A DNA stretch of 64,000 nt. Origin: Lunularia cruciata. Lineage: Eukaryota; Streptophyta; Marchantiopsida; Lunulariales; Lunulariaceae. The stretch spans positions 29,579,001 through 29,643,000 of the forward strand of contig OX419758.1 in NCBI GenBank assembly GCA_948567375.1, in the 5' to 3' direction. A model generated the notes under the pieces. The model saw only the letters and a program-made list of their open reading frames with translations. It was not told where the DNA came from and searched no databases. Positions 23,061 to 36,132 of this stretch are shown here, in pieces; position 1 is the first letter of the stretch; the number at the start of each line of letters is the position of its first letter. The position numbers and the translations under genes were made by a program.

Positions 23061-26010
23061 CTCTCTCCATGTCATTATATCAATAGGGATGTCAAAAAAT
23101 TGGTGTATTGCTAGTCAACTCAATCTAAATACCAAGTCCTTTCAAAGCACCCAAATATTTCATACTAAAGGTAAAACAACTCGTGTAATTCCTCAAGAAC
23201 CTCCAAACTCTTCGTCCTTCACCTCCTATAAGCTTGGGTCCCAAATCTGGCTCCCAAATATCCTTTGTAATTGATGTAGGAGTGGAAGATGTATTGAGTG
23301 GCTACTACACATGGCCCTTGGGAGCAGTAATGTCATGCTCTCAACCACTAGAGGTCCTAAACTCCATGTGAAAAACTCTCTCCGTTCTAGCTGAAAGGTC
23401 CATAGGTCCTCTAGCTACATCCCAAGTAGACAAAGGGTGTAATCCAAGTAGACCATGCTCACTTAGATGGACTCCAAGTAGACCACACTCCCTTGTCGCC
23501 ACCAGCTATGTCCTAAGAACACCTTGTCCACTTGGTCCATTGCCACCAACATGTGCCTAAATAGTCTCAATAGGCATAGAGCTCACAAGTGTTCAAGTGG
23601 TGATGCCTATCAAGTACATCCTATGTTGCTTTGCTAAGCCAAAGCTCACAATCCATGTCAAATAATTTAGGTCCATAGCTTGACTTGACACCTGACACTT
23701 GGATACCTCTATTCCAACAATAATATCAATACAAAAACCCATTGCCTACTCTCTCTCATCAACGTTATGCTCCACCAACTGCTATAAATATGAGTCCCAA
23801 AAAAGTCAAGGACCTCCTTCTCAAAAAGCATGGGAGCTCATAAGTGTGGGAAAACAGCTTGAGGCTATCCAACTAGGTTCACTATTGCCATAGGTGACCT
23901 ATCAGCCACTACCATTGTCTAAGACTGACGCCCAACATCCAAGATGTCATCAATAATGAGGTGGTCAACTTGCCCATCATAAGCATGTTGTAGAACCTCT
24001 TTAGGTAAGAGGTTCATCTACCAAAGATGAAGATAATGAACCCATGATCCCACTCTAGCTGCATCCAACAACCCAATAGGTCCCATCCAAGAATGGATTT
24101 GATGTGTACTCACCACCACCTGGGTGCAAGAATCACCTATCAAAGGGAGATTCTCTAAAATGTAAGTTTGAGAAATAGATTGATGAACCTAGAGATGTTG
24201 TAGTATTTGTAACATCTACCAAAACATACTAGAATGGGGATCCTAAAGACCCAAATCTTAGCTAGCACGTGTATGTTCCTCACATGGCTATCCAAAGATC
24301 ACCAAATGAATGGAACCATGTTTCTCCAGATCCTCCGCCATCAACAAGGAAATGTCTGTTGGTAGGATCTTTTGATAGCCCTTGATTGCAAAAATTGGTA
24401 AAAACTCAAGTACCAATAGGCCAAGTGTCCCACATGATGTAGAGAAACTAACCTAGCAATCTCATCTCTCTCCACATACAAGTATGTTTGTACTTGTATA
24501 CCCGCTTGTTGTTTTGTAGCTAGTCTAGTGCTAATCCTACCAAACAATCTCAATAGACATACTCCCGTTACTAGATATTGCCAAGCAATGAGTGTGGTAC
24601 CTAAACATGTCAAGTTAATTGACTCTGGAGGCTCATCCTCACATTGGTCTCTTGATGGTAAAAAGGCTCCACTCCATGCTTGTTGCACCAATTGATTTGC
24701 GTGATGCTGCAATGCCTCCTCTGAACTCCATGATGGAACATCCAAGGTAGATAGAATGATCCCACTCATACTCCAAGTTTGAGTGTACTTGTTATTATTA
24801 TTATTGGTACTCTTATCGTACTAGAGTATACCCTACATGGGCATTCCTCTTTGATAAGTCATGAGGTCACGTAACAAAACCACTGAAAGCTAAAATTGAT
24901 GCCGCCATGGTCCCAGATTGTAATTAACCAAGACTATCACTATTGAGGCATACTAGTACGCAACATACCCATCCCTCACCTAATTGCCAACTTGGCCTAA
25001 ATGAGGTTGTCTCCTCCTAATAGTCAATACTAAAAACCATGGGATATAACAATGTTCTCCCAACTAACACATCATATGACTCAACTTTTGTTGCAATGGC
25101 TTGAGATCTCACCATAGAGCTATCAGTTAGATGACCAGGCTGAATCCAAACAACAAGCTCTCCAGATGTGATGTACTATGTAGAACCATCCTTAGAGATA
25201 TCTAGATCTAAAATGGACACCTCTCCACATCGATCTTCCATAACTCTAGACTAACAATTGCAACCTTTCCCAACATAAGGGGTTGTGCACTAGAGTTTAG
25301 TAAGACTTTCTATGGTGTATAGACCTTTCTCAAAGGTCCCGCCAAACCAAAAATCCCCCTTTGGTTATCCAATAGGACAACTCCAAGTGTAAACCGTGCT
25401 TGCTCAAAGGCCGGTCTAGTTAGTAACTCCTCCAATCTAGCCATTATTGTTTCCCATAAACCATTGGTTGATGAGCGGATCCCATGCTCCTTGACCAAGT
25501 CAATTCCACTATCAACCACCTTTGCTTTAGAATAAGTAACCAAATCATCCCTACTATCACGAAGCATGGCAGCCAATCGGAACATTGGAGTTGGGTCAAC
25601 TCCCAATGTAAACATATCATTGGTTAAGAAAATGGAAAGTGCATAATCAACTGAGCTACCCCCAACATTGAGCTAGACTCCATCGGTGTAGTAGTAGATG
25701 GTTGACTAGTAGGTAATTTATTATGCACCCCATCATTGCCTACCACACATGCAATAGGACGTCTAGGAGCCATGGATGTTGTCTTTAGTGCCTTAGAGAG
25801 TGTAAAAGATTGGGAAAGTTTGACCTATCTACCAGCCTCTCCTCTCTATGGGTGCAACTCCATTGATGCCTCTCTAGGCTCTAGAGCACATATTGCACTC
25901 CTAGTCACTGCGGCAGATGCATCTACCTATGATGCTCTACACATGAAGTCTAATACTTCTCTATCACCAGCATATGAGGTGGAAGCCTCAACACCTAAAT
26001 TTGGTCTCCG
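23061..26010 (-). pseudogene. Pre-RT and gag-like region of family 3, decayed
   Basis: Minus-strand open segments are separated by stops. A linker lies near 23400-23060 (for example IWEPDLGPKLIGGEGRRVWR). A segment near 24100-23900 reads LPKEVLQHAYDGQVDHLIID. Longer frames fall at 24341-24769 and 25310-25615, and a short one near 25990 (VIAQRRPNLGVEAST). By position these should be gag and protease of family 3, but no zinc knuckle or protease active site is convincing. The order and strand agree with the RT remnant to the left. Confidence 0.4.
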
Positions 26011-26023
26011 TTGAGCAATGACT

Positions 26024-26714
26024 TGTAACACTCATTTGTGCATGTGTATGGTATTGTGATATTTAGCTTGGTATTAAAAGTACTTAAGAGATATTATTTA
26101 TATAGAGATAAAGGATGGTTCTATATTAGTCATGGTTAGCTAAAGTTAGTCATAGCTAAGATAGAGTGGACCTTACTTTAGAGGAAGTAGAAAAGATGAG
26201 CACCACTATTTTGGATTTTAGTGTGTTGACTTGGTATTATTCCTAGGTGTTTGGCTTTGAGGAAAGAGTTGAGAACTCTTGGGCCCGCAAGCCTTTTTGT
26301 TTTGGATTCTTCTTTAGTCCAAGGATAGCCCATGTGAAGGAATCCTTGACTTAGTGGTTGGGTCAAGATAAGACCACATGCTAAGGGGAATATGCCCATG
26401 TGAATGGATATTCCTTTCTACATTTTGACTTTACTTGACTTTTAGTCTAGTAACTTGAGTTACTACGGTAATAAGTAACTTTGGTACATAACTATTTCAC
26501 AAGTATATAAACAAGTATGAAGAGGTACTCATCATCCTTTCATTTGCAACTATCTCTCTCTCATTGAGTTCTCTAGTGAGTAATGTCTTGAGTCTTGGAG
26601 TGTTAGCCTTGGAAGAGTATGATGGAGTTCGGGTTCCTTGCCTTCTTAGTCCATAGTGCGTTACCATAATAGCCATCAGAGGTTCATCTTGAGTGAGGGA
26701 CAGGGCGGCTCACA
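26024..26714 (+). repeat. 5' LTR of copy 4
   Basis: Complete family 1 LTR, 691 bp, TGTAACACTC to GGCTCACA. It carries a TATATAAA box. A PBS with one mismatch follows at 26719 (TGGTTCCGTTACCGGGAC). It interrupts family 3 minus-strand sequence. Confidence 0.9.
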
Positions 26715-26755
26715 TTTTTGGTTCCGTTACCGGGACCTCTCTAAAAGGCAAGATA

Positions 26756-26926
26756 ATGTTCCGCGTTCAATTCTACATTAGGCAGAAGGAGGCTATGAGA
26801 GCTCACTTGGAGAGAACCTTAGCAGAGGAGAGGGCTGAACTTATGTTAGAGAACCAAGATCCATTTGTATACATTGTAGTTCATTATGATGTCTTTGAGT
26901 TGATTTTGTACATCTTGTACACATGA
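26756..26926 (+). CDS. Small leader ORF of family 1, copy 4 (56 aa)
   Basis: Open from an ATG 20 bases after the PBS to TGA. The product begins MFRVQFYIRQKEAMRAHLER and ends VILYILYT-like (LILYILYT). The middle is a Glu/Arg/Leu-rich amphipathic-looking helix. It corresponds to 37255-37425 in intact copy 6 with only a few substitutions. No domain is recognised. Whether it is translated is unknown. Confidence 0.45.
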   Translation: MFRVQFYIRQKEAMRAHLERTLAEERAELMLENQDPFVYIVVHYDVFELILYILYT

Positions 26927-27574
26927 GAGGAATCGGAGAGATTGTGAGAGGTGGAGTGCAAATTTTGGGGATTAAGGTGATTTTGGGCAAAATCTCAAGT
27001 TTGAGATCTGAACTTGAAATTTCTACACATGATAGCTTGGATTATTTTTCAGTTAGCACATTTGAAATTATTATCAGAGCTACTATGCGCACTGGGCTAG
27101 AATTTTTGAAAATTGATAGGGTAAAGTGCTCCCGCAACTGCATGCTCTCTGGAAAATTGTATAGAGTCTCCCATTTCTTCAATTTTTTTCGTGAATTGTC
27201 TTGAAAATTTCCAAAAAAATTTGGTGCGTTGTATCCTACCTGCTGCCACAAAAATTAGAGAGGGATCATTTTTGCACAGAGCGTTATGAGTTTTTGAAAA
27301 GAGGGGGTGGTTTTCAAACCAAATCTGAAATTTGTGTACTTAATAGAAAGGTGTCTAGGCCAAATGGCTCAATGAAAAGCTCTGAAATTTCGCAAGGATG
27401 GACGCTCTAGAGTTGTGATCAAGTGGGTCAAATTTCAGAGGACTGTGACATACAGGTTGGGAGATTTGAGTGACATTGTGAGGAAGGGTCAATTCTGCAG
27501 AGTGGAGATCTCATACATGAGGAGTTTGAGATCAACAAAAAGCATGTTTGAGTATTTAGATTCATCTTGGGAAC

Positions 27575-28012
27575 ATGGAGGGTCATCAAGAGTGGAAATT
27601 GAGATTATGCAAGGTTCCTCAAGGTTTTGAGGTGATTGTAGGGGTGGATTTGAGGAAAAGAGAGTTTACAATAGAATTGGAAGAGAGTGTTGAGAGGATC
27701 CAAAAACCTACACCACTTGGAGGAAAGAGTGAGTCTAAGTGCTTTCTGTGTACAGAGAAGGGACATAAGGCAAGTTCATGTCCATTGACCTTTGAGAGCA
27801 AAAGATTGAGGGAAAGGAGAGGCTTACTTGACTTGGGTTTGCATGTTGGACTTTCTTCACCAAGATTGGGAGGGAGAAGATCTAAGACCAAGGAGTTGTG
27901 TGAGGTTTGTGGAGTTGAGGGACTTCCAAAAGGACATGAGTGTAGTGGAGTTAAATCACTTTTGGAGACTTTGGTGAAAGATCTTGGAGAGAATCTTAGT
28001 ATAGCTACATAG
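27575..28012 (+). CDS. Leader zinc-knuckle ORF, copy 4 (145 aa)
   Basis: Open-frame copy of the accessory protein. Residues around 50-63 form a CCHC knuckle, CFLCTEKGHKASSC. A second cluster, CEVCGVEGLPKGHEC, follows about 40 residues later with spacing CX2CX8HXC. The start used, MEGHQEWK, is the internal Met equivalent to codon 9 of the copy 6 ORF, because an indel upstream breaks the longer frame. A new TAG slightly shortens the C-terminus. The rest of copy 4 is defective, so this is a surviving frame and not evidence of a functional gene. Confidence 0.5.
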   Translation: MEGHQEWKLRLCKVPQGFEVIVGVDLRKREFTIELEESVERIQKPTPLGGKSESKCFLCTEKGHKASSCPLTFESKRLRERRGLLDLGLHVGLSSPRLGGRRSKTKELCEVCGVEGLPKGHECSGVKSLLETLVKDLGENLSIAT

Positions 28013-28287
28013 ATACTACCACCCTCATCAACTAGTTCTCAAGATAAGTGATGGAGATAATCTTTCAACTTATGGATAAATTATCCATGAGAGTTCGATT
28101 AATATGCACTCTAGGATTTGATGTTGCTATAGAAATCTTGGAGCAACCTGAACCTTTTGTGTTCCCTAGGGTGGATTACTCTCAGATGGTGTTAGTCATG
28201 TATATACTCTATTAGTTATAGAGTGAAAGAAAAGAAAAAAAGAGAACAAGAAAAATTGAGAGGAATGAAAGATAGTGAGAGGTTAAG

Positions 28288-29702
28288 ATAGGGAAACTTC
28301 CGGTTTTCTTTGGCAAGGATGGAGAACATGTGGAGGCCTTTGTGAGAGACTTCAAGAGAGCTTGCATGGGGGAGAGGAGTCTTGGGAGACTTTGACTTCG
28401 GCAGTCATTGAGAAATTTCTTCTTGATGAGAGTTATGAGAGATTGATGAGGGAGGTTACATTTCTCAAGCAAGGAGATGGAGAGAAAGTGAGAGACTATG
28501 TGGAAAGAGTGGAAAAGTTAGAGTCCGGATTGTGCATAGTGTTGAGGAAAGGTGGGGATGATGTGGAGACTACAATGATTGGCATAGGGGCCATGCTCAC
28601 CAAGAATTTTGTGGGATGGTTGAGACCACAAATTAGAAGCAAGGTGAGATATGAGAAACCTTCTTCCAAGGTTGAAGCTATCAAAATCGCAATTCGTATG
28701 GAGGAGAGTTTGGAAGTGGATGAGAGTGATTTGGTGGTGAAGGAGGTTGTGCATCCTCCTCAAGGCTACAAGTATGGTGGAACTTCTGATACTTTGGTGA
28801 CAAGGGTTGCACCACAAGTAGTAGTTGCTCCAGTTCTTGCACCTCCACCAAAAGATCCACTCCAAACCATCACAGAACAACTTGCGGATCTCAAGATCAA
28901 TGTGGTGCAACCATGGGAGAAGAGAGAGGTGGATCAGAATGTAGGGAGGGAGCCTAGGAGTTATGGAAACTATCCATATAGAGGAGGCCAACTAGCCAAC
29001 AATTTCAATGATAGAAATTGTTTTGGTTGTGGAGGAAGAGGCCATATCTAAAGGAATTGCCCAAATTCCACGTACCATGGAGGAAGGGGTTATGAGGGAG
29101 CCAATAGAGGGAAAGAGGAAGGTAGTGAAACCCAAGTGGCTCCTAATCCCAACAAAGGTAAGGGGATAACATCCATAGATGTGGTTGAGAGCAAGTATGA
29201 GAAGGGAGAGTGCTCAAACTCCAAGGATCTTAATTTGGAGCTTGTGGCACAAGAGAAGAAGAGAGCTCGTTTTGCAGAGGATGTTCACTCTTGGATTTAC
29301 TTCAAGCAACGATACTCCTATGTCTACTAGGAGCACTCGCACCTCAACACCATCAACAACAAAGACTCCAAGGAAGAAGTTGGGGATGGAGGATTTCTTG
29401 ATCTCAAAGCAACAATGGAACTACAATGTGTTGGAGGATGTTGGTAGTCACAAGGCTAACATCACAGTGGGCCAATTAATTGCTTTGAACCCTACCTTGA
29501 GAAAGGAGCTTAGAGGTGGTTTGAGTTCTACAAGGAGCAAGAGGAAGAAGAAGGCAAAAGTTCCGGTATCAATGGGGGTGGTGGATGTCAAGCCAGCACC
29601 ATGGGAGGCTTATGAATATGCCTCCAAGATTGATGTGAGAGTGAATAGTCACAACATCAAGGATGCATTGGTTGATGGAGGATCAGTAGTGAATGCCATG
29701 TG
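28288..29702 (+). pseudogene. Gag-protease remnant, copy 4
   Basis: The start codon is ATA. About 100 bp of N-terminal gag is deleted at 28367. Gag then stays open at 28362-29051, until TAA in the knuckle (CFGCGGRGHI, stop), the same stop as in copy 5. Protease sequence continues, with a frameshift near 29297, to DGGSVVNAM at 29700. There it jumps into LTR sequence at a shared GCCATGT. RT, RNase H and integrase are absent. Confidence 0.85.
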
Positions 29703-30013
29703 AATGGATATTTCTTTCTACTTTTTGACTTTACTTGACTTTTAGTCTAGTAACTTGAGCTACTACGGTAATAAGTAACTTTGGTACGTAACTATTTCAC
29801 AAGTATATAAACAAGGGGTGAGGAGGTACTCATCATCCTTTCATTTGCAACTATCTCTCTCATTGAGTTCTCTAGTGAGCAATGTCTTGAGTCTTGGAGT
29901 GTTAGCCTTGGAGGAGTATGATGGAGTTCGGGTTCCTTGCCTTCTTAGTCCATGGTGCGCTACCATAATAGCCTCCAGAGGTTCATCCTGAGTAAGAGAC
30001 AGGCCGGCTCACA
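29700..30013 (+). repeat. Inner partial LTR between copies 4 and 5
   Basis: Right-hand 314 bp of a family 1 LTR, from GTGAATGGATATTTC to GGCTCACA at 30013, with the TATA box retained. A PBS follows (30018-30035, TGGTTCCGTTGTCGGGAC, one mismatch). The left half was lost in the deletion that fused it to the copy 4 protease region. It serves as the 5' LTR of copy 5. Confidence 0.85.
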
Positions 30014-30847
30014 TTTTTGGTTCCGTTGTCGGGACCTCTCTAAAAGGCAAGATAATGTTCCGCGTCCAATTCTACATTAGGCAGAAGGAGGCTATGAGAG
30101 CTCACTTAGGAGAGAACATTAGGAGAGGAGAGGGCTGAACTTATGTTAGAGAACCAAGATCCATTTGTATACCCTGTAGTTCATTATGATGTCTTTGAGG
30201 TGATTTTGTACATCTTGTACACATGAGAGGAATTGGAGAGATTGTGTGAGGTGGATTGCAGATTTTGGAGATTAAGGTGATTTTGGGCAAAATCTCAAGT
30301 TTGAGATCTGGACTTAGGATTTATACACATGATAGCTTGGGTTATCTTTCAGTTAGCACACTTGAAATTATTGAGAGAGCTTCTATATGCACTGGGCTAG
30401 AATTTTTGAAAGTTGATAGGGTAAAGTGCTCCCGCAACTGCATGCTCTCTGGAAAATTGTATAGAGTCTGCCATTTCTTCAATTTTCAGTGAATTGTACT
30501 AAGAATTTCCAAGAAAATTCAGTGCATTGTATCCTACCTGCTGCCACAAACATTACAGAGAGATCGTTCTTGCGCAATGAGTTATGAGTTTTTGAAGTGA
30601 GGGGGGTGGTTTTCAGACCAAATCTGAAATATGGGTGCTGAATAGAAAGGTGTCTAGGCCAAATGGCTCCATGCAAAGATCTGAAATTTTGCAGGGAGGG
30701 ATGCCCTAGAGTTGTGATCAAGTGTGCAAAATTTCAAAGGACTCTGACATATTGGTTGGGAGATTTGAGTGACATTGTGAGGAAGGGTCAATTCTGCAGA
30801 GTGGAGATCTCATGCATGAGAAGTTTGAGATCAACAAAAAGCATGTT

Positions 30848-31379
30848 TGAGTGTTTAGATTCATCTTGGGGAACATGGAGGGTCATCAAGAGTGGAAATT
30901 GAGATTATGCAAGGTTCCCCAAGGGTTTGAGGTGATTGTAGGGGTGGATTTGAGGAAAAGAGAGTTTACAATAGAATTTGAAGAGAGTGTTGAGAGGATC
31001 CAAAAAACCTACACCACTTGGAGGAAAGAGTGAGTCTAAGTGCTTTCTATGTGGAGAGAAGGGACATAAGGCAAGTTCATGTCCATTGACCTTTGAGAGC
31101 AAGAGATTGAGGGAAAGGAGAGGCTTACTTGACTTGGGTTTGCATGTTGGACCTTCTTCACCAAGATTGGGAGGGAGACGATCTAAGACCAAGGAGTTGT
31201 GTGAGGTTTGTGGAGTTGAAGGACTTCCAAAAGGACATGAGTGTAGTGGAGTAAAACCACTTTTAGAAACTTCGGTGAAGGATCTTGGAGAGAGTCTTAG
31301 TACAGCTACAGAAATAGTACCACCTTCATCAGCTAGTTCTCAGATTAGGGATGGAGATAATCTTTCAACTTATGGATAA
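30848..31379 (+). pseudogene. Leader zinc-knuckle ORF, copy 5
   Basis: Equivalent to the intact ORF at 38050-38547. A one-base insertion in an A run near 31006 splits it into two frames (30851-31033 and 30978-31379). Both clusters are intact in the second frame: CFLCGEKGHKASSC and CEVCGVEGLPKGHEC. A one-base loss near 31345 alters the end. The small ORF after this copy's PBS (ATG at 30055) is also frameshifted, by an extra A near 30110. Confidence 0.65.
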
Positions 31380-31582
31380 ACTATCCATGAGAGTTAGATT
31401 AATATGCACTCTAGGATTTGATGTTGCTATAGAAATCTTGGAGCAACCTGAACCTTTTGTGTTCCCTAGAGTGGATTATTCTCAGATGGTGTTAGTCATG
31501 TATATACTCTATTAGTAATAGAGTGAGAGAATAGAAAAGAGAAAAAAAAATTGAGAGAAAAGAAAGATAGTGAGGGGTTAAG

Positions 31583-34500
31583 ATGGGGAAACTTCCGATT
31601 TTCTTTGGCAAGGATGGAGAAGATGTGGAGGCCTTTGTGAGAGACTTCAAGAGAGCTTGCATAGGAAACAATGAGAGGAGGAAGAATGAGTGGGCCTCAT
31701 TATTACCAGATTTCTTTGAGGATGCAGCACTTACATGGTATGAGTCAGAAAACCAAAAGAAAGAGAGGAGAGAGGTGGAAGATCACAATTCGTTTGGAGG
31801 AGAGTTTGGATCACAAGATCACAATTCGTTTGGAGGAGAGTTTGGAAGGAGATGAGATTGATTTGGTGGTAAAGGAGGTTGTGCATCCTCCTCAAGGCTA
31901 CAAGTATAGTGGAACTTCTGATACTTTGATGACAAGGGTTGCACCACAAGTAGTAGTTGCTCCAGTTCTTGCACCTCCACCAAAAGATCCACTCCAAACC
32001 ATCACGGAACAACTTGCGGATCTCAAGATCAATGTGGTGCAACCATGGGAGAAGAGAGAGGTGGATCAGAATGTAGGGAGGGAGCCTAGGAGTTATGGAA
32101 ACTATCCATATAGAGGAGGCTAACCAGCCAACAATTTCAATGATAGAAATTGTTTTGGTTGTGGAGGAAGAGGCCATATCTAAAGGAATTGCCCACATTC
32201 CACGTACCATGGAGGAAGGGGTTATGAGGGAGCCAATAGAGGGAAAGAGGGAGGTAGTGAAACCCAAGTGGCTCCTAATCCCAACAAAGGTAAGGGGATA
32301 GCATCCATAGATGTGGTTGAGAGCAAGTATGAGAAGGGAGAGTGCTCAAACTCCAAGGGTCTTAATTTGGAGCTTTTGGCACAAGAGAAGAAGAGAGCTC
32401 GTTTTGCAGAGGATGTTCACTCTTCTCAAGGATTCACTTCAAGCAAGGATACTCCTATGTCTACTAGGAGCACTCGCACCTCAACACCATCAACAACAAA
32501 TACTCCAAGGAAGAAGTTGGAGATGGAGGACTTCTTGATCTCAAAGCAACAATGGAACTACAATGTGTTGGAGGATGTTGGTAGTCACAAGGCTAACATC
32601 ACAGTGGGCCAATTAATTGCTTTGAACCCTACCTTGAGAAAGGAGCTTAGAGGTGGTTTGAGTTCTACAAGGAGCAAGAAGAAGAAGAAGGCAAAAGTTC
32701 CGGTATGAATGGGGGTGGTGGATGCCAAGCCAGCACCATGGGAGGCTTGTGAATATGCCTCCAAGATTGATGTGAGAGTGAATGGTCACAATATCAAGGA
32801 TGCATTGGTTGATGGAGGATCAGCAGTGAATGCCATGTCAGAAAGGTTGATGAAGAAGTTGGGTATGATACCCTCAAGAGCTTCAACATTTGTGGTGAGC
32901 ATGGCAAACAAGCAACAAGTTCGACCAGTAGGGGTGATGGATAAAGTGGTAGTTTCAGTTATGGGAGTTCAAAATCTCATGACTTTCCAAGTCTTGAAGG
33001 ATTCAAGCTATGACTTACTTCTTGGGAGGCCATGGTTGAGAGCAGCACGCACAACTGATCAATGGCACAAAGGGTACTTGAGGATTGGGCCATCAAACCA
33101 TAGAGTCACAGTTCCTGTGACTAACACCACCAACACTTCACATTCAGATACACCATCTTCTGATTATTGGGAATCAGATTGAGAAGAAGGAGCTTCAGGT
33201 GTGGACACAAGCATGGAAGATGAGACTTCCACGGAGGAGGATGAATCTGAATCTGATTCAGATGTGTATCCTTTGTGTGCTATGGATTTTGCACCTAAGC
33301 CAGAGGTTTTGAAAGACCCAGACAAATCACCATTGACACTTGAGGAGGTAGAGAGAAGGTTAGCTACCCTCAAGTATGGCCCAAATGTTACCAAGGAGGA
33401 GAAGGTGAGATTTGAGGAGATTTTCCGCAAGTTCATCCATGTGTTGCTTTTAGTTACAAGGATTTGAAGGAAGTCACCTTGGAGGAGCACAAGATAGAGG
33501 TGGAGTCACATGCAAGACCAATCCGCCAAAAGCAACATCGCATTAGCCCACCAATATCTTTGGTTGTGAAGGAGGAGATTGATAAGCTCAAGGAGGATGG
33601 ATTTATCTTTGAGGTGGAGAATTCAGAATGGGTGTCTCCAATTGTCATTGTGAAGAAAAAGAATGGCAAGCTTCGGGTATGTGTGGATTACAAGAAGCTC
33701 AATGCTGTTACCAAGAAGGACTACTACCCATTGTCATTCATTGATGAGATCTTGGAGTAGGTTGCAGGTCATGAGAGGTATAGTTTTGGAGATGGTTATA
33801 GTGGATATAACCAAATCAAGATTGCACCAGAGCATCAACAACTCACCACATTCACCACACCTTGGGGAACTTACGCTTTCAAGGTCATGCCCTTTGGGCT
33901 TTGCAATTCTCCAGCTACATTCCAACGGTTCATGAACAAGGTATTTGAACCTTTCATTGGGAAATTTGTGAGAGACTTCATTGATGACTTTTGTGTCTAT
34001 TGGAGCAAGGAGGAGCACTTTGAACACCTAATCAAAGTCTTGCAACGCTTGGATGAGGCAAATGCATCACTCAACCCAGAGAAGTGCATTTTTGGATGTG
34101 AAGAAGGTCTACTTTTGGGGCACATCATCTCCAAGGATGGAATAGCAATTGATCCTGAGAAGGTGAGGAAAATCTCAGACCTTCCATTCCCTTCAAGCTT
34201 GACAAAGTTACGCCAATACTTGGGGATGGTTGGATACTATAGGAGGTTCATCTTCTCATTTTCCAACAAGGCTTATGCATTGACCATCTACATGAAGAAG
34301 GGTGTAGATTACATGGTGATTTTGGAGGACAAGGAGGCTCTCAAAGCTTTTGAGGAACTCAAGCAATCCCTTGTTGTAGCTCCAATTCTTGCTAAACCTG
34401 ATTGGAGTAAGCCTTTCATCCTCTACACTCATGCTTCTAATGTAGCTATAGGATGCACTCTTAGTCAATTAGACCAAGATGGGCATGATCATCCAATAGC

Positions 34501-36132
34501 TTATGCTAGTAGGCAGATGGTTTCAACAGAGAAGAACTACTCTGTCACGGAGAGAGAAGGGTTGGCAGTGATCTTTGGTCTCAAGAAATTTAGACACTAC
34601 TTGATTGGAGGGAAAGCCACCATTGTCACGGATCACAAGGCTTTGAAGTACATCTTCAACAAGCGTAATGTTGAAGGGAGACTAGCAAGGTGGATGATAC
34701 TCTTGTCTGAGTATGACTACACCATTGAAGATAGGCCAGGAAAGAAACATGCAAATGCTGATTTATTATCTAGAGCCTATGATCATGATGGAGATGAGCC
34801 AGTGGATGATTCCTTCCCGGATGAGGAGCTCATGACAATCTCAGTCACTCAAGAGGTTCCAATGGAGTACAAGGAGATTGTGGATTTTGTGACAAGAGAT
34901 AACTATCCAGAAGGGATGCATGCTAGGGAGAGGAAGGCCTTGCAGCAAGATCTAGACCTTACACAATGGTGGAGGAAATTCTTTTTCACCAAGGAGCAGA
35001 TGGTCTACTTCGAAGAGTTGTGGGTAAGGAAGAGTCAATCCTACTCATAAAGGAGTTTCATGAAGGTTTAGTATGTGGAGGACACTTTTCAAGAAAGGTG
35101 ACTACTTTCAAGATTCTAGATGGAGGTTACCATTGGAGAGGGATTTTCAAGGATTGTCTTGATTATTGCAAAACTTGTCATGTTTGTCAAGCTTTTGCTA
35201 GAAAGTCTACATCCACTCCACCACTTAGATCAATTCCATTGCTAGGACCTTTTGAGAAGTGGGGAATTGATTTTGTAGGTCCTCTCAATAGAACCCCAAG
35301 GAACAATCGGTACATTGTGGTAGTTACTGATTACCTTACCAAGTGGGTTGAGGCTAGACCATTGAGGGACAAGAATGAAGACGAAGTGGGTAGATTTCTT
35401 TATGAACGCATTATCACTAGGTTTGGATGCCCTTTGGAGTTGGTTTTTGAAAGAGGAGGAGAGTTTACAGGAAGCATTACTACAGCCATGCTACGACATT
35501 TCTCTATCACACATAGAGTAACTACATCCTAGAAGCCAAATTCCAATGGCTTGGCAGAGAGAACCAATCAGACCTTGTGCATGATGTTGGCCAAAGATGC
35601 AGAAATGGAGGGGGCTAAACATCATTGGGACAAGAGGATTCATGCAGTTTTGTGGGAGTATAGGACAACCATGAAAACTTCCACCGGATATTCTCCATTT
35701 CAATTGGTGTATGGTATTGAGTCTACCTTACCTATTCACTTTGATCTTCTTACCTTCCAAAGCATTCATAGGAGATTGAAGAAAGCACAAGGAGGTGATG
35801 CAGAGAAGTCAAGAAAGGATCAACTCATGGAGTTGGAAGAGGCAAGAGCAGTTGCTGTGGTTTGAGTGGAGCAAGCCCAAAGGAAACAAAAGGAGAGCTA
35901 TGATAAGAGGTAAGGCAAGAAGAAGGTGGAGCCTTTCAAAGAAGGTGATTGGGTAATGTTGTTTGATTCCATTCAATTCAAGAGAGTGCAAAAGAAGTTT
36001 TTGCCTAAGTACTATGGACCTTTCATAGTGGAGAAGGTGTGGGGCAATTACACCTATGATCTCAAGGAATTGGGAGGAAGACACTTTGATAGGATTAACC
36101 ATGATAAGTTGAAGATGTACCATAGAAGGTAG
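31583..36132 (+). pseudogene. Gag-Pol pseudogene, copy 5
   Basis: Starts at ATG with the normal Gag N-terminus. A large internal deletion removes about 0.3 kb of gag after 31780, and a 36-bp tandem duplication lies at the scar. The knuckle has TAA (about 32180). Stops follow at 32706, 33180 and 33758, with a one-base loss near 33447. RT, RNase H and the linker are open from 33887 to 35050 and retain FIDDF. In RNase H, YTHAS replaces YTDAS, so the first catalytic Asp is lost. A one-base loss near 34940, a TAG at 35531 and TGA at 35863 break integrase. The second DDE Asp is changed (FERGGEF instead of SDRGGEF). The C-terminal end KMYHRR is intact. Confidence 0.9.

Larger units (their letters stand above)
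21701..26023 (-). mobile_element. Family 3 gypsy element, left part
   Basis: Minus-strand remnant of a second, unrelated Ty3/gypsy lineage: gag-like sequence on the right, then linker, RT and RNase H towards the left. It is cut at 21700 by copy 3 and at 26023 by insertion of the copy 4/5/6 complex. Similar-looking minus-strand coding sequence resumes at 44708. Integrase is not present. Confidence 0.7.
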
